The notes beneath the pieces are model-generated. The model did not search any database. It saw only the letters and a list, made by a program, of their open reading frames with translations, and was not told the origin of the DNA. The position numbers were made by a program, and so were the translations under genes. Shown piece after piece: positions 8,348 to 21,617 of a stretch of 64,000 nt of DNA. How positions within the stretch are numbered: the first letter of the stretch is position 1; every line of letters starts with the position of its first letter. The stretch comes from Rhodoplanes tepidamans (GTDB taxonomy: Bacteria; Pseudomonadota; Alphaproteobacteria; Rhizobiales; Xanthobacteraceae): contig NZ_JAUSUJ010000002.1 of the NCBI RefSeq assembly GCF_030813915.1, positions 1-64,000 on the forward strand, in the 5' to 3' direction.

Positions 8348-9187
8348 TCACTCCAGGCCGGGCTGGCGGCGGCGCTCGGCGAGCAGCGCCATCACGGCGG
8401 CGGCGGTCTCCTCGATCGAGCGGCGCGTCACGTCGATCAGGGGCCAGCCGTTGCGGGCGCACAGGCGGCGCGAATAGGTGATCTCCTCGGAGACGGCATC
8501 GCGGTCGATGTACTGGTCGTCCTCCTGGTGGGCCTTGAGCCCGAGCAGGCGGTTCTGGCGGATCGCGACGATCCGCTCCGGGCTGGCGAACAGGCCGACC
8601 ACCAGCGGCTTCTTCAGGCGCTCCAGCGACGCCGGCAGCGGCACGCCCGGCACCAGCGGCACGTTGGCGGTCTTCACCCCGCGGTTGGCGAGATAGATCG
8701 ATGTCGGGGTCTTGGAGGTCCGCGACACCCCGACCAGCACCACCTCGGCCCGCTCCAGATCGTCGGCGAGCTGCCCGTCGTCGTGCATCATGGTGTAGTT
8801 CAGGGCGTCGATGCGCTTGAAGTACTCGGCGTCGAGGGCGTGCTGGGCGCCGATCCGCGGGGTCGCCTCGGCGCCGAGATGGGATTCGAACAGGCGCAGC
8901 ACCGGGCCGAGGATCGACAGGCAGGGCAGACCGTAATCCCGGCAGGTCACCTCCAGCCGGTCGATGAGGGCGGTGTCGAGCAGCGTGTAGAGAACGACGC
9001 CGGGCTCCTGCTCGATCTCGGCGAGCACGTGGTCGAGCTGCTTGTTGGTGCGCACCGCCGGATAGACGTGCTCGACCGCGGACACCTGGGTGTACTGTGC
9101 CGTCGCGGCGCGCGCGACGGTGATCAGGGTCTCGCCGGTCGAATCCGAGACGAGGTGGAGATGGAAGAAGCTGGTCGGCTTGGTCAT
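8348..9187 (-). CDS. pyruvate phosphate dikinase / PEP synthase regulatory kinase-phosphorylase (DUF299)
   Basis: A 279-residue bifunctional regulator that phosphorylates and dephosphorylates a threonine of PPDK or PEP synthetase and so switches gluconeogenic flux. The start [14 protein letters not shown], the P-loop-like [15 protein letters not shown] and the C-terminal [18 protein letters not shown] are all diagnostic of this family (Rickettsia RP001, E. coli PpsR). Start ATG at 9187; the longer open frame upstream has unrelated low-complexity residues and would run into the origin region. The family has a known position next to oriC and opposite hemE in alphaproteobacteria, as here. Confidence 0.93.
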   Translation of the reverse strand: MTKPTSFFHLHLVSDSTGETLITVARAATAQYTQVSAVEHVYPAVRTNKQLDHVLAEIEQEPGVVLYTLLDTALIDRLEVTCRDYGLPCLSILGPVLRLFESHLGAEATPRIGAQHALDAEYFKRIDALNYTMMHDDGQLADDLERAEVVLVGVSRTSKTPTSIYLANRGVKTANVPLVPGVPLPASLERLKKPLVVGLFASPERIVAIRQNRLLGLKAHQEDDQYIDRDAVSEEITYSRRLCARNGWPLIDVTRRSIEETAAAVMALLAERRRQPGLE

Positions 9188-9563
9188 CACGCTCCAGGGA
9201 CGGCGCTCGGGACGACTGTGGACGGCTGGGGAGAACACGGCACCCGCCGCCCCTCCGGGGGGACGAGCGGCGCGTCCCGGCCCGGCTCCGATCACATATT
9301 CACAAGACGGGAGAACGAGTCCCGGGTTTATACGCCTTCAATGTGGAGAGCGGCAATGGTATCACCCGGGGACGGTCCGGCCACGGCCAAGCCACTCTGC
9401 GACAAGGACTCCCGGGCGGCGGTCGCGCGCTTGCCTCCGGGCCCCGAACGGTGGATGACGGTGTGGACGAGGGTGGATCCCGTGTGGACAGCCGACTCGT
9501 GAGTCTTTTCCCGCCCCCAATAGACTCAACAATGAAGATTCTCTTAATCTTTTGAATGAGCAG
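9188..9563. other. putative chromosomal replication origin (oriC)
   Basis: This 376-bp gap lies between the divergent ppsR-type (RP001 family) and hemE genes, the known oriC position in Caulobacter, Rickettsia and several Rhizobiales. Seen directly: four TGTGGA motifs in one orientation (9217, 9342, 9462, 9483), two related GGTGGAT motifs (9450, 9472) and an opposite ATATTCACA (9296); all resemble the DnaA box TGTGGATAA with two or three mismatches. Six GANTC sites, the CcrM methylation target, occur at 9317, 9407, 9494, 9501, 9523 and 9537, four of them within 48 bp; about 1.5 are expected by chance. The last 60 bp are AT-rich compared with the surroundings and could be the unwinding element. 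The hemE promoter must also lie here. Confidence 0.72.
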
Positions 9564-10616
9564 ATGACCAGATCCGACACGCCTTCCAAACCGACCCGTC
9601 CCCTCCTCGAGGTTCTGTCCGGCAAGCGGCAGGCGATCCCGCCGGTCTGGATGATGCGTCAGGCCGGACGCTACCTGCCCGAGTACCGCGCGACCCGCGA
9701 GCAGGCGGGGAGCTTCCTCGATCTCTGCTACAATCCGGCGCTCGCCGCCGAGGTAACGTTCCAGCCCATCCGAAGGTTCGGCTTCGACGCGGCGATCCTG
9801 TTCTCCGACATCCTGGTGGTCCCGCACGCGCTCGGGCAGACGGTGAGCTTCACGGCGGGCGAGGGACCGCGGCTCGAGCCGGTGGTGACGGGCGAGAATG
9901 TCGGGCGCTATGCCGGCGCCTTCGACAAGCAGAAGCTCGCCGCCGTGTTCGAGGCGGTGCGCCTGATCCGGGCCGGGCTGCCGGCCGAGACGACGTTCCT
10001 GGGCTTCTGCGGCGCGCCCTGGACGGTCGCGACCTACATGGTCGCCGGCGAGGGCACGCCCGACCAGGCCCCGGCCCGCCTGCTGGCGTATCGGGATCCC
10101 GCCACCATGCAGCGGCTGATCGACGCGCTGGTCGAGGCCTCGATCACCTATCTGGTCGAGCAGTTCCGGTGCGGCGTGGACGCCGTGCAGCTGTTCGACA
10201 CCTGGGGCGGCATTCTGCCGCCGGCCGAGTTCGACCGCTGGGTGATCGACCCGGCGAGGCGGATCGTCGACGGCGTGCGGGCGGCGGTGCCGGGGGCGAA
10301 GATCATCGCGTTTCCGCGCGGCGCCGGCACCCAGCTCGAGCGCTTCGTCGACCGCGTGCCGGTCGACGCCGTCGGGCTCGACTGGACCATGGATCTGACC
10401 TTCGCGCGCGAGCGCATCCAGAGCCGGGTGCCGGTGCAGGGCAACCTCGATCCGCTGCTGCTGGTCGCGGGCGGAGATGCGCTCGATCGAGGCGTGGATG
10501 CCGTCATGGAGGCGTTCCGCGACGGCCCGTTCATCTTCAATCTCGGCCACGGGATCACGCCGGAGGCGCCGGTCGAGAACGTCGAGCGCATGCTGGCGCG
10601 GGTGCGCGGGCGCTGA
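9564..10616 (+). CDS. hemE: uroporphyrinogen decarboxylase
   Basis: A 350-residue cytoplasmic enzyme that decarboxylates the four acetate side chains of uroporphyrinogen III to give coproporphyrinogen III. The N-terminal signature [18 protein letters not shown], the [13 protein letters not shown] segment with the catalytic Asp, [18 protein letters not shown] and the [18 protein letters not shown] ending are all present. Length is normal. I used ATG 9564 ([10 protein letters not shown]); an in-frame TTG at 9552 would add four residues. The stop overlaps the next gene by one base (TGATG), so hemE and hemJ are translationally coupled. Confidence 0.97.
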   Translation: MTRSDTPSKPTRPLLEVLSGKRQAIPPVWMMRQAGRYLPEYRATREQAGSFLDLCYNPALAAEVTFQPIRRFGFDAAILFSDILVVPHALGQTVSFTAGEGPRLEPVVTGENVGRYAGAFDKQKLAAVFEAVRLIRAGLPAETTFLGFCGAPWTVATYMVAGEGTPDQAPARLLAYRDPATMQRLIDALVEASITYLVEQFRCGVDAVQLFDTWGGILPPAEFDRWVIDPARRIVDGVRAAVPGAKIIAFPRGAGTQLERFVDRVPVDAVGLDWTMDLTFARERIQSRVPVQGNLDPLLLVAGGDALDRGVDAVMEAFRDGPFIFNLGHGITPEAPVENVERMLARVRGR

Positions 10617-11173
10617 TGGCGGAGGCCGGCCCGCATCGGGGCGAGCTCGCCTCGCCGGGCCGGCGGATCGTACGGGCCGTGATCGGGCTCGTCCTGCCGG
10701 TCGCGGCGGCGGTGGGCCTCGTGCTTCTCGTCCCGGTCGACGCCTATCTGTGGATGAAGTCGGCCCATCTGGTCACGGTCGGCGCCTGGGTGGCCGGCAT
10801 GCTGGCGCTGCCGCCGCTGTTCGCCATGCATGTGCGGCTCGGCCCCGGGCCGGCGGCCGAGGTGCTCGGGCGCATCGAGCACAGGGTCATCCGCCACCTG
10901 GTCAACCCCGCCATGGTGCTCACCTGGGGGTTCGGCGGCTGGCTCGTCTGGGAGGGCGGCTGGCTGGCGAGCGGCTGGTTTCACGGCAAGCTGGCGCTCG
11001 TCGTCATCCTGTCGGCCGTGCATGGTAGCGTATCGGCCGAGACTCGCCGTCTGGCCCGTCCGGGCGGCCTGGAAAAGGCGCGCGGGCGGCGCGGATTCTA
11101 CATGGTTCTCAACATCGTGGGCATCGTTTCCACGATCGGGACCGTGGTGCTGGTGATCGTGAAGCCGTTCTGA
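10616..11173 (+). CDS. hemJ: protoporphyrinogen oxidase HemJ
   Basis: A 185-residue inner-membrane protein that oxidises protoporphyrinogen IX to protoporphyrin IX in bacteria without HemG/HemY. It has about four membrane helices. The first conserved block, WMKSAHLVTVGAWVAGML, carries the essential histidine, and HGKLALVVILSAVHG carries the conserved lysine and a second histidine. The N-terminus is about 30 residues longer than in short HemJ proteins. The ATG overlaps the hemE stop, so two haem-pathway steps are expressed together. The next gene, rho, follows after a 231-bp leader, in the order hemE-hemJ-rho seen in Rhizobiales. Confidence 0.9.
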   Translation: MAEAGPHRGELASPGRRIVRAVIGLVLPVAAAVGLVLLVPVDAYLWMKSAHLVTVGAWVAGMLALPPLFAMHVRLGPGPAAEVLGRIEHRVIRHLVNPAMVLTWGFGGWLVWEGGWLASGWFHGKLALVVILSAVHGSVSAETRRLARPGGLEKARGRRGFYMVLNIVGIVSTIGTVVLVIVKPF

Positions 11174-11404
11174 GCGGCAGGCTGCCCGTCGTTTCACCAG
11201 GCAACGCTCTTGCGTGCTACGCCCAGTTTACCTATGTTGGCCGTCATCTCCCCGAACGCAGGCAGATGCATTCGAACAAGGTCCCCCCACAGGGCCGAAG
11301 CGCAGCATCGGGGCCCAGAGGCCTAAGCCCGTTTGCCCAAAGACCTGCGAACCTCCCTTCCAGCGTCGATCGGAATTGACCCGTCGACACACAGGACAAC
11401 CCGC

Positions 11405-12670
<1,266 letters not shown>

Positions 12671-12674
12671 GGCG

Positions 12675-13190
12675 ATGCGCGAGGTCCCGCAGCGGCTGGC
12701 AGTCGGTGAGGCGCGCTGGCCGCAGGACCGAGCGCTCGTCGAGCGTCTGTTCCGCGACTACGTCGCCTGGGCGGGCGGCGGGCTGGGCGACGAGGACGTC
12801 GACCGCGAGGTGGCGCGGCTGCCCGGCCGCTACGCACCGCCGCACGGTTGCGTGCTGATAGCCCATGCCGGGCCGGACCCGGTCGGGGTGGCGGCCTATC
12901 GGCGGCGGCGCGGCGGGGTGTGCGAGCTGAAGCGCATGTTCGTACGGCCGGCGTTCCGCGGCCTGCGGATCGCCGAGGCGCTGCTCGCGGGGCTGATCGA
13001 GACCGCGGCCGGGGCCGGCTATCGCAGCATGGTGCTGGAGCTCGGCGGCGACATGGCGGTGGCGCGCGAGCTCTACGACAAGGCGGGCTTCGCGGCCGAC
13101 CGGCGCCGCGCCCCGGCGCGGCCGGGGCTGGTCGTGCTGCGGCGCGACCTGAAGCCGGCGCGGACACGGGTCGACGCCGGAGCCGGGTGA
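12675..13190 (+). CDS. GNAT-family N-acetyltransferase
   Basis: A 171-residue GNAT acyltransferase. The beta4-alpha3 acetyl-CoA site is visible as RMFVRPAFRGLRIAEALLAG, with R-G-L-R-I-A as the pyrophosphate loop (Q/RxxGxG/A), and LYDKAGF matches the C-terminal motif. The substrate cannot be told. It starts four bases after the rho stop, with GAGG overlapping that stop as ribosome binding site, so it is probably read through from rho. It is not part of the usual rho-mnmE order and looks like an accessory insertion. Confidence 0.85.
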   Translation: MREVPQRLAVGEARWPQDRALVERLFRDYVAWAGGGLGDEDVDREVARLPGRYAPPHGCVLIAHAGPDPVGVAAYRRRRGGVCELKRMFVRPAFRGLRIAEALLAGLIETAAGAGYRSMVLELGGDMAVARELYDKAGFAADRRRAPARPGLVVLRRDLKPARTRVDAGAG

Positions 13191-13202
13191 CAGCCGAGAC
13201 GG

Positions 13203-15317
<2,115 letters not shown>

Positions 15318-15803
15318 CGGGGCTCCCGGGGGTTTTCCGCATTCTGGGGGAGAACCAGCGAGCCGGCGAGGGGTGCCGCCGTCGCGGACCCGGATGGGGC
15401 GAGCGACGCACGACACCAGCCGGGTCCAGCACCGACTATCACGATCAGGCCGGGATGCTCGGGCGGAGCCGGAGGCGGTGAGACGACGGCCCGGGGGGCA
15501 TCCGTCGCGGACGGCGTCGCATGGTCGTTTCGAGGCGCTTCGGCCGGGGTGGACCGCACCGAACGCAGGCGGCACCGCCCTGAACCGGGAAGGGGTGGGA
15601 TTCAGAACGGGCAAGCGGCATGGCTCATCGACAAATCAATATTACGTAATCGAAAGATCTATGGAAATAAAGCGAATGCTGGCATAGTAGTAAAAAGGTC
15701 GATGATCGAGCGGATCATCAGTATGGTGGAAACAAGTTATTAAGACGGTGAACGTAGAACCGCGGCATCGGCCGCGTTAAGAGGAATATAACAGGAATAT
15801 ATC
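15318..15803. other. 486-bp intergenic region with AT-rich promoter zone
   Basis: Divergent gap between the DUF255 gene and a chemoreceptor. Bases 15318-15620 have ordinary high GC and no recognisable gene. Bases 15630-15803 are strikingly AT-rich for this genome and must hold the chemoreceptor promoter. TTAA-GAGGAAT-ATAA at 15777-15791 differs by one base from the CtrA site TTAA-N7-TTAA, but it is too close to the start codon (15804) to be sure of. Confidence 0.5.
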
Positions 15804-17786
15804 ATGATGATGACATTGCTCGAACGAACATCAGTACGCAATCTACTCGCACTTCAAGGTGCACTTGCAGCGGTCGCGGTCTGTGGGTTGATCGCGGTCG
15901 TCGTGTGGTCGTGGTCGGAGAACGACGCGGCGAGAACGGCAGAGAGTCGGGCGCAGGACATCACCCGGTCGGCGACGGCGGTGGAGCTCGCGGTGGTGCG
16001 GCTGTCCACGGCGCAGCTTGCCTACGTGACCGGGCGCACGGAAGCGGCGGGGCGGGCATTGGATGCGGCGATGCAGGCCGTGGAGGCGAGTATCGCCCAG
16101 GCTTCGGCGGTGGAGGCTCGGACGGGGGGCGCGGAACGCGTGTCCGAGTTCAGGGGCGCGTTCGCGGCGTATCAGAACCGGATCGCGGCGCTCCGCGGCA
16201 TCGTCGGGCAGATCGGTCTGGACGAGACCGCCGGGTTGCAGGGAAGCCTGCGGTCGGCCGCGCAGGATGTCGAGCAGGTGCTGGACGACCGCCTGGCGGG
16301 CAGCATCGGGGCGACCTACGACGTGCTGCTGGAGACCAAGGTCAAGCTCGCGACCATGCGTCGTCACGAGCGGGATTTCCTGATGGGGCGGGATCCGGAG
16401 GTGGCCGCGGCCGTGGCGGCGACCGGGGGCGAGCTCGAGCAGAAGCTGCGATCGGCACCGCTGTTCGACGCCGTGAAGGGGCCGCTCCTGGAAAAGAACG
16501 GGCGATATCTCGCCGACTTCGAGGCGGTGCGAGCCGGCTTCGTCGCGCTTGAGGAGCTGCGCTCGGCCGCCGACGCGGCGCTGCGGAGCGTGGTCGAGGG
16601 GGCGGCGGCGCTCGTGGCGGGCGAGACGGCGACCGCCGCGGCGGCGACGGCGCGTGCGGCGGCGTTCGCGCGCGGGAGCAACCAGGTGGTGCTGTGGAGC
16701 GCGGTCGCCCTCGCGGTCTTCGCCCCGCTCAGCGCGCGGGTGATCAGCCGGAGCATCACCGGGCCGACGACGCGTCTTGCCGAAGCCATGGCGCGGCTGT
16801 CCGAGGGCCACCTGGACACGGAGGTGCCGGCTGTCGGTCCCGAGACGGAGTTCGGCGCCATGGCGCAGGCCATGGTGGTGTTCAAGAGGACGATGATCGA
16901 AGCCGAGCGGTTGCGGGGCGAGGAGGCGGAGGCCGAGCGGAGGGCCGCGCTCCGGCGTCTGGCCGACCGGTTCGAGGAGATGGTGGGTGACATCGTCGAT
17001 GCGGTTTCGGCGGCCTCGGCCGATCTCGAGTCGGCAGCGGAGCGTCTCGCCCGGACGGCATCGACGACCGGCCGGCTCGCTGCCGACGTCGCGAGTGCGG
17101 CGTCGGACGCCTCTGTCGGGGCAGAGTCGGTGGTGTCGCATACGAGGGGATTCTCGGAAGCGATGGAGGCGATCGTCCGGAAGGTCGAAGCGTCCACGGC
17201 CGTCGCGAACGATGCCGTCCGACAGTCGACGGAGACCAATGGACGTGTGGCGGCTCTGACCGACGCGGCGGGGCGGATCGGCGACGTGGTCGAGGTGATC
17301 GCCGGGGTCGCCGGGCAGACGAATCTTCTCGCGCTCAACGCCACGATCGAGGCAGCGCGTGCGGGCGCGGCGGGGCGCGGCTTCGCGGTCGTGGCGGGCG
17401 AGGTGAAGGCGCTGGCCGGGCAGACGGCGACGGCAACGGGCAAGATCGCCGCCGAGATCGCCGCGATGCAGTCGGCCACCCGGGGGTCTGCCGCGGCCAT
17501 CGAGGAGGTCGGGGTGACCATCGACCAGATGTCCGGGATCGCCGGGGAGATCGCGGCCGCGGTCGCGGCCCAGGGGGCGGCGACGGGCGAGATCGGCGAG
17601 AGTGTTCGGCAGACCGCGAGAAGCACGGCCGATCTGGCGGCGGCGGCGCGAGAGGTGAGCAAGGGTGCGAGCGAGACCGGTGTGGCCTCCGGAACGGTTT
17701 TGACCCTTGCGCAGGGGCTCGTGGGCCAGAGCCGGATCCTCGAAACCGAGGTCGAGAAGTTTCTGGCGACCGTGCGGGCGGCGTGA
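15804..17786 (+). CDS. methyl-accepting chemotaxis protein with HBM sensor
   Basis: A 660-residue transmembrane chemoreceptor. TM1 lies near residues 14-35 and TM2 near 293-314. The periplasmic part (about 36-292) is all-helical and has the [11 protein letters not shown] motif typical of the helical bimodular (HBM) sensor, which binds small ligands such as TCA-cycle acids in Pseudomonas. HAMP follows at about 315-368, then the signalling domain with hairpin-tip sequence [18 protein letters not shown] near 504-521. There is no CheR/CheB pentapeptide at the C-terminus. ATG 15804 has AGGA ten bases upstream. It interrupts the conserved rho-mnmE order. Confidence 0.93.
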   Translation: MMMTLLERTSVRNLLALQGALAAVAVCGLIAVVVWSWSENDAARTAESRAQDITRSATAVELAVVRLSTAQLAYVTGRTEAAGRALDAAMQAVEASIAQASAVEARTGGAERVSEFRGAFAAYQNRIAALRGIVGQIGLDETAGLQGSLRSAAQDVEQVLDDRLAGSIGATYDVLLETKVKLATMRRHERDFLMGRDPEVAAAVAATGGELEQKLRSAPLFDAVKGPLLEKNGRYLADFEAVRAGFVALEELRSAADAALRSVVEGAAALVAGETATAAAATARAAAFARGSNQVVLWSAVALAVFAPLSARVISRSITGPTTRLAEAMARLSEGHLDTEVPAVGPETEFGAMAQAMVVFKRTMIEAERLRGEEAEAERRAALRRLADRFEEMVGDIVDAVSAASADLESAAERLARTASTTGRLAADVASAASDASVGAESVVSHTRGFSEAMEAIVRKVEASTAVANDAVRQSTETNGRVAALTDAAGRIGDVVEVIAGVAGQTNLLALNATIEAARAGAAGRGFAVVAGEVKALAGQTATATGKIAAEIAAMQSATRGSAAAIEEVGVTIDQMSGIAGEIAAAVAAQGAATGEIGESVRQTARSTADLAAAAREVSKGASETGVASGTVLTLAQGLVGQSRILETEVEKFLATVRAA

Positions 17787-18010
17787 CACGCGACGCCGGC
17801 CTTCGCTATTCTCTGTCCCCTCCGTCATGGGCAGGTCGACCCCGCGATCTGGCGGGGCCGTAGACGGTCTTCTCGCGAAGAGACGAACGGATGGGTGGGT
17901 CGGGCCCGCGCCTGACCCCGGGGGAGGTCTTGACGGCCGGGCACGCAGGCTGCGGTCGTGCACCATGGGCGAGCGGCGCAGCGTCGTGCGACGGGACAGC
18001 GGTGACGGGG

Positions 18011-19348
18011 ATGCGGCTCGGTGACACCATCTTCGCCCTCTCCTCGGGTCGGCCGCCGGCGGCGATCGCCGTGATCCGGGTGGCGGGGCCGCAGGCCGGC
18101 GCGGCCGTCGCGGCGCTGACCGGGTCGGTGCCGAAGCCGCGACACGCGACGCTCGCCACGCTGCGGACGCCGGGGAGCGGCGAGGCGATCGACCAGGCCG
18201 TGGTGCTGTGGTTTCCGGGCCCGGCGAGTGAGACCGGTGACGACACGGCCGAGCTGCAGGTCCATGGCGGGCGCGCCGTGATCGCGGGAGTGCTGGCGGC
18301 GCTCGGGACGGTGCCGGGCTGCCGGCCGGCCGAGCCGGGCGAGTTCACCCGCCGGGCGTTCCGCAACGGCAAGCTCGACCTCACCCGGGTCGAGGGGCTG
18401 GCCGACCTGATCGCCGCCGATACCGGGGCGCAGCGGCGCCAGGCGCTCAGTCATCTCAGGGGCTTTCTCGGCGACCGCGTCGAGGGGTGGCGCCGCAGGC
18501 TGATAGAGGCGCAGGCCCTGGTCGAGGCCGGCATCGACTTTTCCGACGAGGCGGACGTGCCGGCCGAGCTGCTCGGGCCGGCGCTGGCGCAGGTGCGGAT
18601 GCTGCGCGACGAGATCGTCCAGGCGCTGGCCGACGGGAGGCGGGGCGAGCGGCTGCGCGACGGGCTGGTGGTCGCCATCGCCGGCCCGCCCAATGCGGGG
18701 AAGTCGAGCCTGCTGAACCGCATCGTCCGCCGCGAGGCGGCGATCGTCTCGCCGGTGCCGGGCACCACCCGCGACGTGGTCGAAGTCCATCTCGACCTCG
18801 GCGGCCATCCGGTGACCCTGCTCGACACCGCGGGGCTGCGCGATACCGACGATCCGGTCGAGCAGGAGGGGGTGCGGCGAGCGCGCGAGCGCGCGGCAGC
18901 CGCCGATCTGGTGCTGTGGGTCCGCGACGCCACCGCCCAGTCGGAATTCCCGCCCACCGATATTCTCGGACGGGCCTGGACGGTCGCGACGAAGATCGAC
19001 CTGTCGGGCGTTCGCGAGGCCGCTGCGCCCGATGTCGCCGGCCGACAGTTCTGGACCTCGGCCGTAACCGGCGAGGGCCTTCGCGAGCTGGTGGCGGCGC
19101 TGCAGGCGGCGGCGGAAGCGGTGGTCGGGGCCGGGGAGCCGGCTCTCGTCACCCGGGCCCGCCATCGCGCGGCCCTGGAGGAGACCGTGGCGGCCCTCGA
19201 CCGGGCCCTGGCAGAGCCTGCGGGACGCGACGAGCTGGTCGCCGAGGAGCTGCGGCTCACCGGGCGGGCACTGGGTCGGCTGGTCGGTCGGGTCGACGTC
19301 GAGGACGTGCTCGACGTCATCTTTCGTGATTTCTGCATCGGCAAATGA
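18011..19348 (+). CDS. mnmE: tRNA uridine-5-carboxymethylaminomethyl GTPase MnmE
   Basis: A 445-residue GTPase that with MnmG makes the cmnm5 modification of wobble U34 in several tRNAs. N-terminal folate-binding domain begins [20 protein letters not shown]; the G domain has [13 protein letters not shown] (G1), PGTTRD (G2), DTAGLRDT (G3) and TKID (G4); the C-terminal FCIGK holds the conserved cysteine. ATG 18011 gives the family start; the open frame upstream to 17891 and a GTG at 18002 are less likely. mnmG follows 84 bp later, with a parS site in between. Confidence 0.96.
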   Translation: MRLGDTIFALSSGRPPAAIAVIRVAGPQAGAAVAALTGSVPKPRHATLATLRTPGSGEAIDQAVVLWFPGPASETGDDTAELQVHGGRAVIAGVLAALGTVPGCRPAEPGEFTRRAFRNGKLDLTRVEGLADLIAADTGAQRRQALSHLRGFLGDRVEGWRRRLIEAQALVEAGIDFSDEADVPAELLGPALAQVRMLRDEIVQALADGRRGERLRDGLVVAIAGPPNAGKSSLLNRIVRREAAIVSPVPGTTRDVVEVHLDLGGHPVTLLDTAGLRDTDDPVEQEGVRRARERAAAADLVLWVRDATAQSEFPPTDILGRAWTVATKIDLSGVREAAAPDVAGRQFWTSAVTGEGLRELVAALQAAAEAVVGAGEPALVTRARHRAALEETVAALDRALAEPAGRDELVAEELRLTGRALGRLVGRVDVEDVLDVIFRDFCIGK

Positions 19349-19392
19349 TAGATGGCCGGGCGCGGCGCCGGGCCACAGGCACGCCGACCCGG

Positions 19393-19408
19393 TGTTTCAC
19401 GTGAAACA
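19393..19408. other. parS centromere site (perfect)
   Basis: TGTTTCACGTGAAACA, a perfect match to the ParB-binding consensus, inside a longer perfect palindrome GGTGTTTCACGTGAAACACC (19391-19410). It lies between mnmE and mnmG, about 4 kb before parB and 10 kb from the putative oriC, as expected for the chromosomal partition centromere. Confidence 0.96.
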
Positions 19409-19432
19409 CCGCCCCCAACTTCCGACGCGGCC

Positions 19433-21313
19433 ATGGAAACACGCTGGGACGTCATCGTGATCGGAGGCGGGCACGCCGGCTGCGAGGCCGCCGCGGCGGC
19501 CGCGCGCATGGGCGCGCGCACCGCGCTGGTGACCCACCGGTTCGACACCATCGGCGCGATGTCGTGCAATCCGGCCATCGGTGGCCTCGGCAAGGGCCAC
19601 CTCGTCCGCGAGATCGACGCCCTGGACGGGCTGATGGGCCGGGTCGCCGACCAGGGCGGCATCCAGTTCCGCGTCCTCAACCGCCGCAAGGGTCCGGCGG
19701 TGCGGGGCCCGCGCTGCCAGGCCGATCGCCGGCTCTACGCCGCCGCCATGCAGGCGGCGATCCGGGCGACCGACGGACTCGCCGTGATCGAGGGCGAGGC
19801 GGACGACCTCGTCGTGCGGAACGGTCGGGTGGCCGGGATCCGGCTGGCCGACGGCCGGGAGCTCGCCGCCGGCGCCGTGGTGCTGACCACCGGCACGTTC
19901 CTGCGCGGTCTCATCCATGTCGGCGAGCGCACCGTTCCGGCGGGCCGGGTCGGCGAGGCGCCGGCGCTCGGACTATCCGCGGCGCTCGAACGGGCCGGCT
20001 TCGTCCTCGGCCGCCTGAAGACCGGCACGCCGCCGCGACTCGATGGCCGTACCATCGACTGGGCCGCTCTGGAGATGCAGCCGGGCGACGATCCGCCGGA
20101 GCCGTTCTCGGCCCTGACCGACCGCATCGACACCCCGCAGATCGAGTGCGGCATCACCCGCACGGTCGACGCGACCCACGCGGTGATCCGGGCGAACGTT
20201 CATCGCTCGCCCATGTACTCCGGCCAGATCGCCAGCCGCGGGCCGCGCTACTGCCCGTCGATCGAGGACAAGATCGTCCGCTTCGGCGAGCGCGACGGCC
20301 ACCAGATCTTCCTGGAGCCGGAGGGGCTGGACACCGACACGGTCTATCCGAACGGCATCTCCACCTCGCTGCCCGAGGAGGTCCAGGCCGCGCTGGTCGC
20401 GACCATCCCGGGGCTGGACAAGGCCGTGATCACCCGGCCCGGCTACGCGATCGAGTACGATCACGTCGATCCGCGCGAGCTGACGCCGTCGCTCGAGGCG
20501 AAGCGGCTGCCGGGCCTGTTCCTGGCCGGCCAGATCAACGGCACCACGGGCTACGAGGAGGCGGCCGGGCAGGGCCTGGTCGCCGGGCTCGCCGCGGCCA
20601 TGCGGGCCGGCGGCGGTGACGGCGAGCCGATCGTGTTCGACCGGGCCGAGAGCTATCTCGGCGTGATGATCGACGACCTGGTGACCCGCGGGGTCACCGA
20701 GCCGTACCGCATGTTCACGTCGCGGGCCGAGTACCGGCTGACGCTGCGGGCCGACAATGCCGATCAGCGCCTCACCGACCGAGGCATCGCCCTCGGCTGC
20801 ATCGGCCCCGAGCGCGCCGCCCGGCACCGGGCCCGGATGGTGGCGCTCGAGGGCGCCCGGTCTCTGGCGCGGTCGCTGTCGGTCACGCCGACCGAGGCGG
20901 AGCGTCACGGGCTCTCGCTCCGCAAGGACGGCCAGCGGCGCACCGCCTTCGACCTTCTCTCCTACCCGGACATCGGGCTCGCCGACGTCGCGCGCATCTG
21001 GCCGGAGCTCGGCGCCCTGCCGCCGGCGGTCGCCGGCCAGCTCGAGATCGACGCCAAATACGCCGTCTACCTCGACCGGCAGCAGGCCGACATTGCCGCG
21101 TTCCGGCGCGACGAGGCCCTGGCGATTCCGGCGGACCTCGACTTCGCCGCCGTGACCGGGCTCTCCAACGAGGTCCGGGCGAAGCTGTCCGCTGCGCGCC
21201 CGGCGACGCTGGGGCAGGCCGGCCGGATCGACGGCATCACGCCGGCCGCCCTGATGCTGCTCGCCGCCCATCTGCGCCGCCCCCGCCCCCGGACCGCGAC
21301 GGGGCAGGGGTGA
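19433..21313 (+). CDS. mnmG: tRNA uridine-5-carboxymethylaminomethyl modification enzyme MnmG (GidA)
   Basis: A 626-residue FAD protein, partner of MnmE. The FAD motif is [20 protein letters not shown] at the N-terminus; [54 protein letters not shown] and [16 protein letters not shown] are all family signatures. Length is normal (about 620-630). I start at ATG 19433 ([12 protein letters not shown]). The frame is open up to 19352, and that extension would translate the parS as GVSRET, so a longer form cannot be excluded. A 304-bp repeat-bearing gap separates it from rsmG. Confidence 0.96.
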   Translation: METRWDVIVIGGGHAGCEAAAAAARMGARTALVTHRFDTIGAMSCNPAIGGLGKGHLVREIDALDGLMGRVADQGGIQFRVLNRRKGPAVRGPRCQADRRLYAAAMQAAIRATDGLAVIEGEADDLVVRNGRVAGIRLADGRELAAGAVVLTTGTFLRGLIHVGERTVPAGRVGEAPALGLSAALERAGFVLGRLKTGTPPRLDGRTIDWAALEMQPGDDPPEPFSALTDRIDTPQIECGITRTVDATHAVIRANVHRSPMYSGQIASRGPRYCPSIEDKIVRFGERDGHQIFLEPEGLDTDTVYPNGISTSLPEEVQAALVATIPGLDKAVITRPGYAIEYDHVDPRELTPSLEAKRLPGLFLAGQINGTTGYEEAAGQGLVAGLAAAMRAGGGDGEPIVFDRAESYLGVMIDDLVTRGVTEPYRMFTSRAEYRLTLRADNADQRLTDRGIALGCIGPERAARHRARMVALEGARSLARSLSVTPTEAERHGLSLRKDGQRRTAFDLLSYPDIGLADVARIWPELGALPPAVAGQLEIDAKYAVYLDRQQADIAAFRRDEALAIPADLDFAAVTGLSNEVRAKLSAARPATLGQAGRIDGITPAALMLLAAHLRRPRPRTATGQG

Positions 21314-21617
21314 TGGATCGGCGCTGGACGACTCTCCGTCACCCCGGCGGGCAGCGTCGGGGTGCGGGGCCAAATCGGGAACGCACTTCGCTCCGTCGCG
21401 CCGAGGTGCCGGCGCGGAGCGTCGGCCTCGAAGGGCGACAGCGGCTGTGGTGGCCTCATGGTTCGAGGCTCGCGCCGCGCCCATCTCACCACGAGGGGCA
21501 GCGTTGGGGTGTAGGCCCCGGCCGGGAACGCACTTCGCCCTATCACCCTGAGGTGCCGGCGCGGAGCGGCGGCCTCGAAGCGCGACGGCGGCTGCGGTGG
21601 CCGGAAAGGGGGGCCGC
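21314..21617. repeat. mnmG-rsmG intergenic gap with two 147-bp-period direct repeats
   Basis: The gap is nearly filled by two related copies of about 107 bp, 21349-21455 and 21496-21602, offset by exactly 147 bp. The best-conserved part (21376-21455 and 21523-21602) shares CGGGAACGCACTTCG, GAGGTGCCGGCGCGGAGC and GGCCTCGAAG. A third relative with CCGAGGTGC and GGCCTCGAAGGGCGACGG lies near 39,030. No gene is apparent; short reading frames here are Arg-rich and unconvincing. Confidence 0.75.

Noticed and set aside
9544-9558. CtrA half-site in the putative origin (TTAA at 9544)
   Set aside because: The second half seven bases on reads AATG rather than TTAA, so it is not a CtrA site by the consensus.
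19352-19432. Upstream start for mnmG at 19352
   Set aside because: The extra 27 residues are not like homologous MnmG N-termini, and the ATG at 19433 gives the canonical start. The longer form cannot be ruled out completely.
21349-21602. CRISPR-like array between mnmG and rsmG
   Set aside because: Only two copies, about 107 bp each, with a 147-bp period and no spacer pattern; they belong to a dispersed repeat family.
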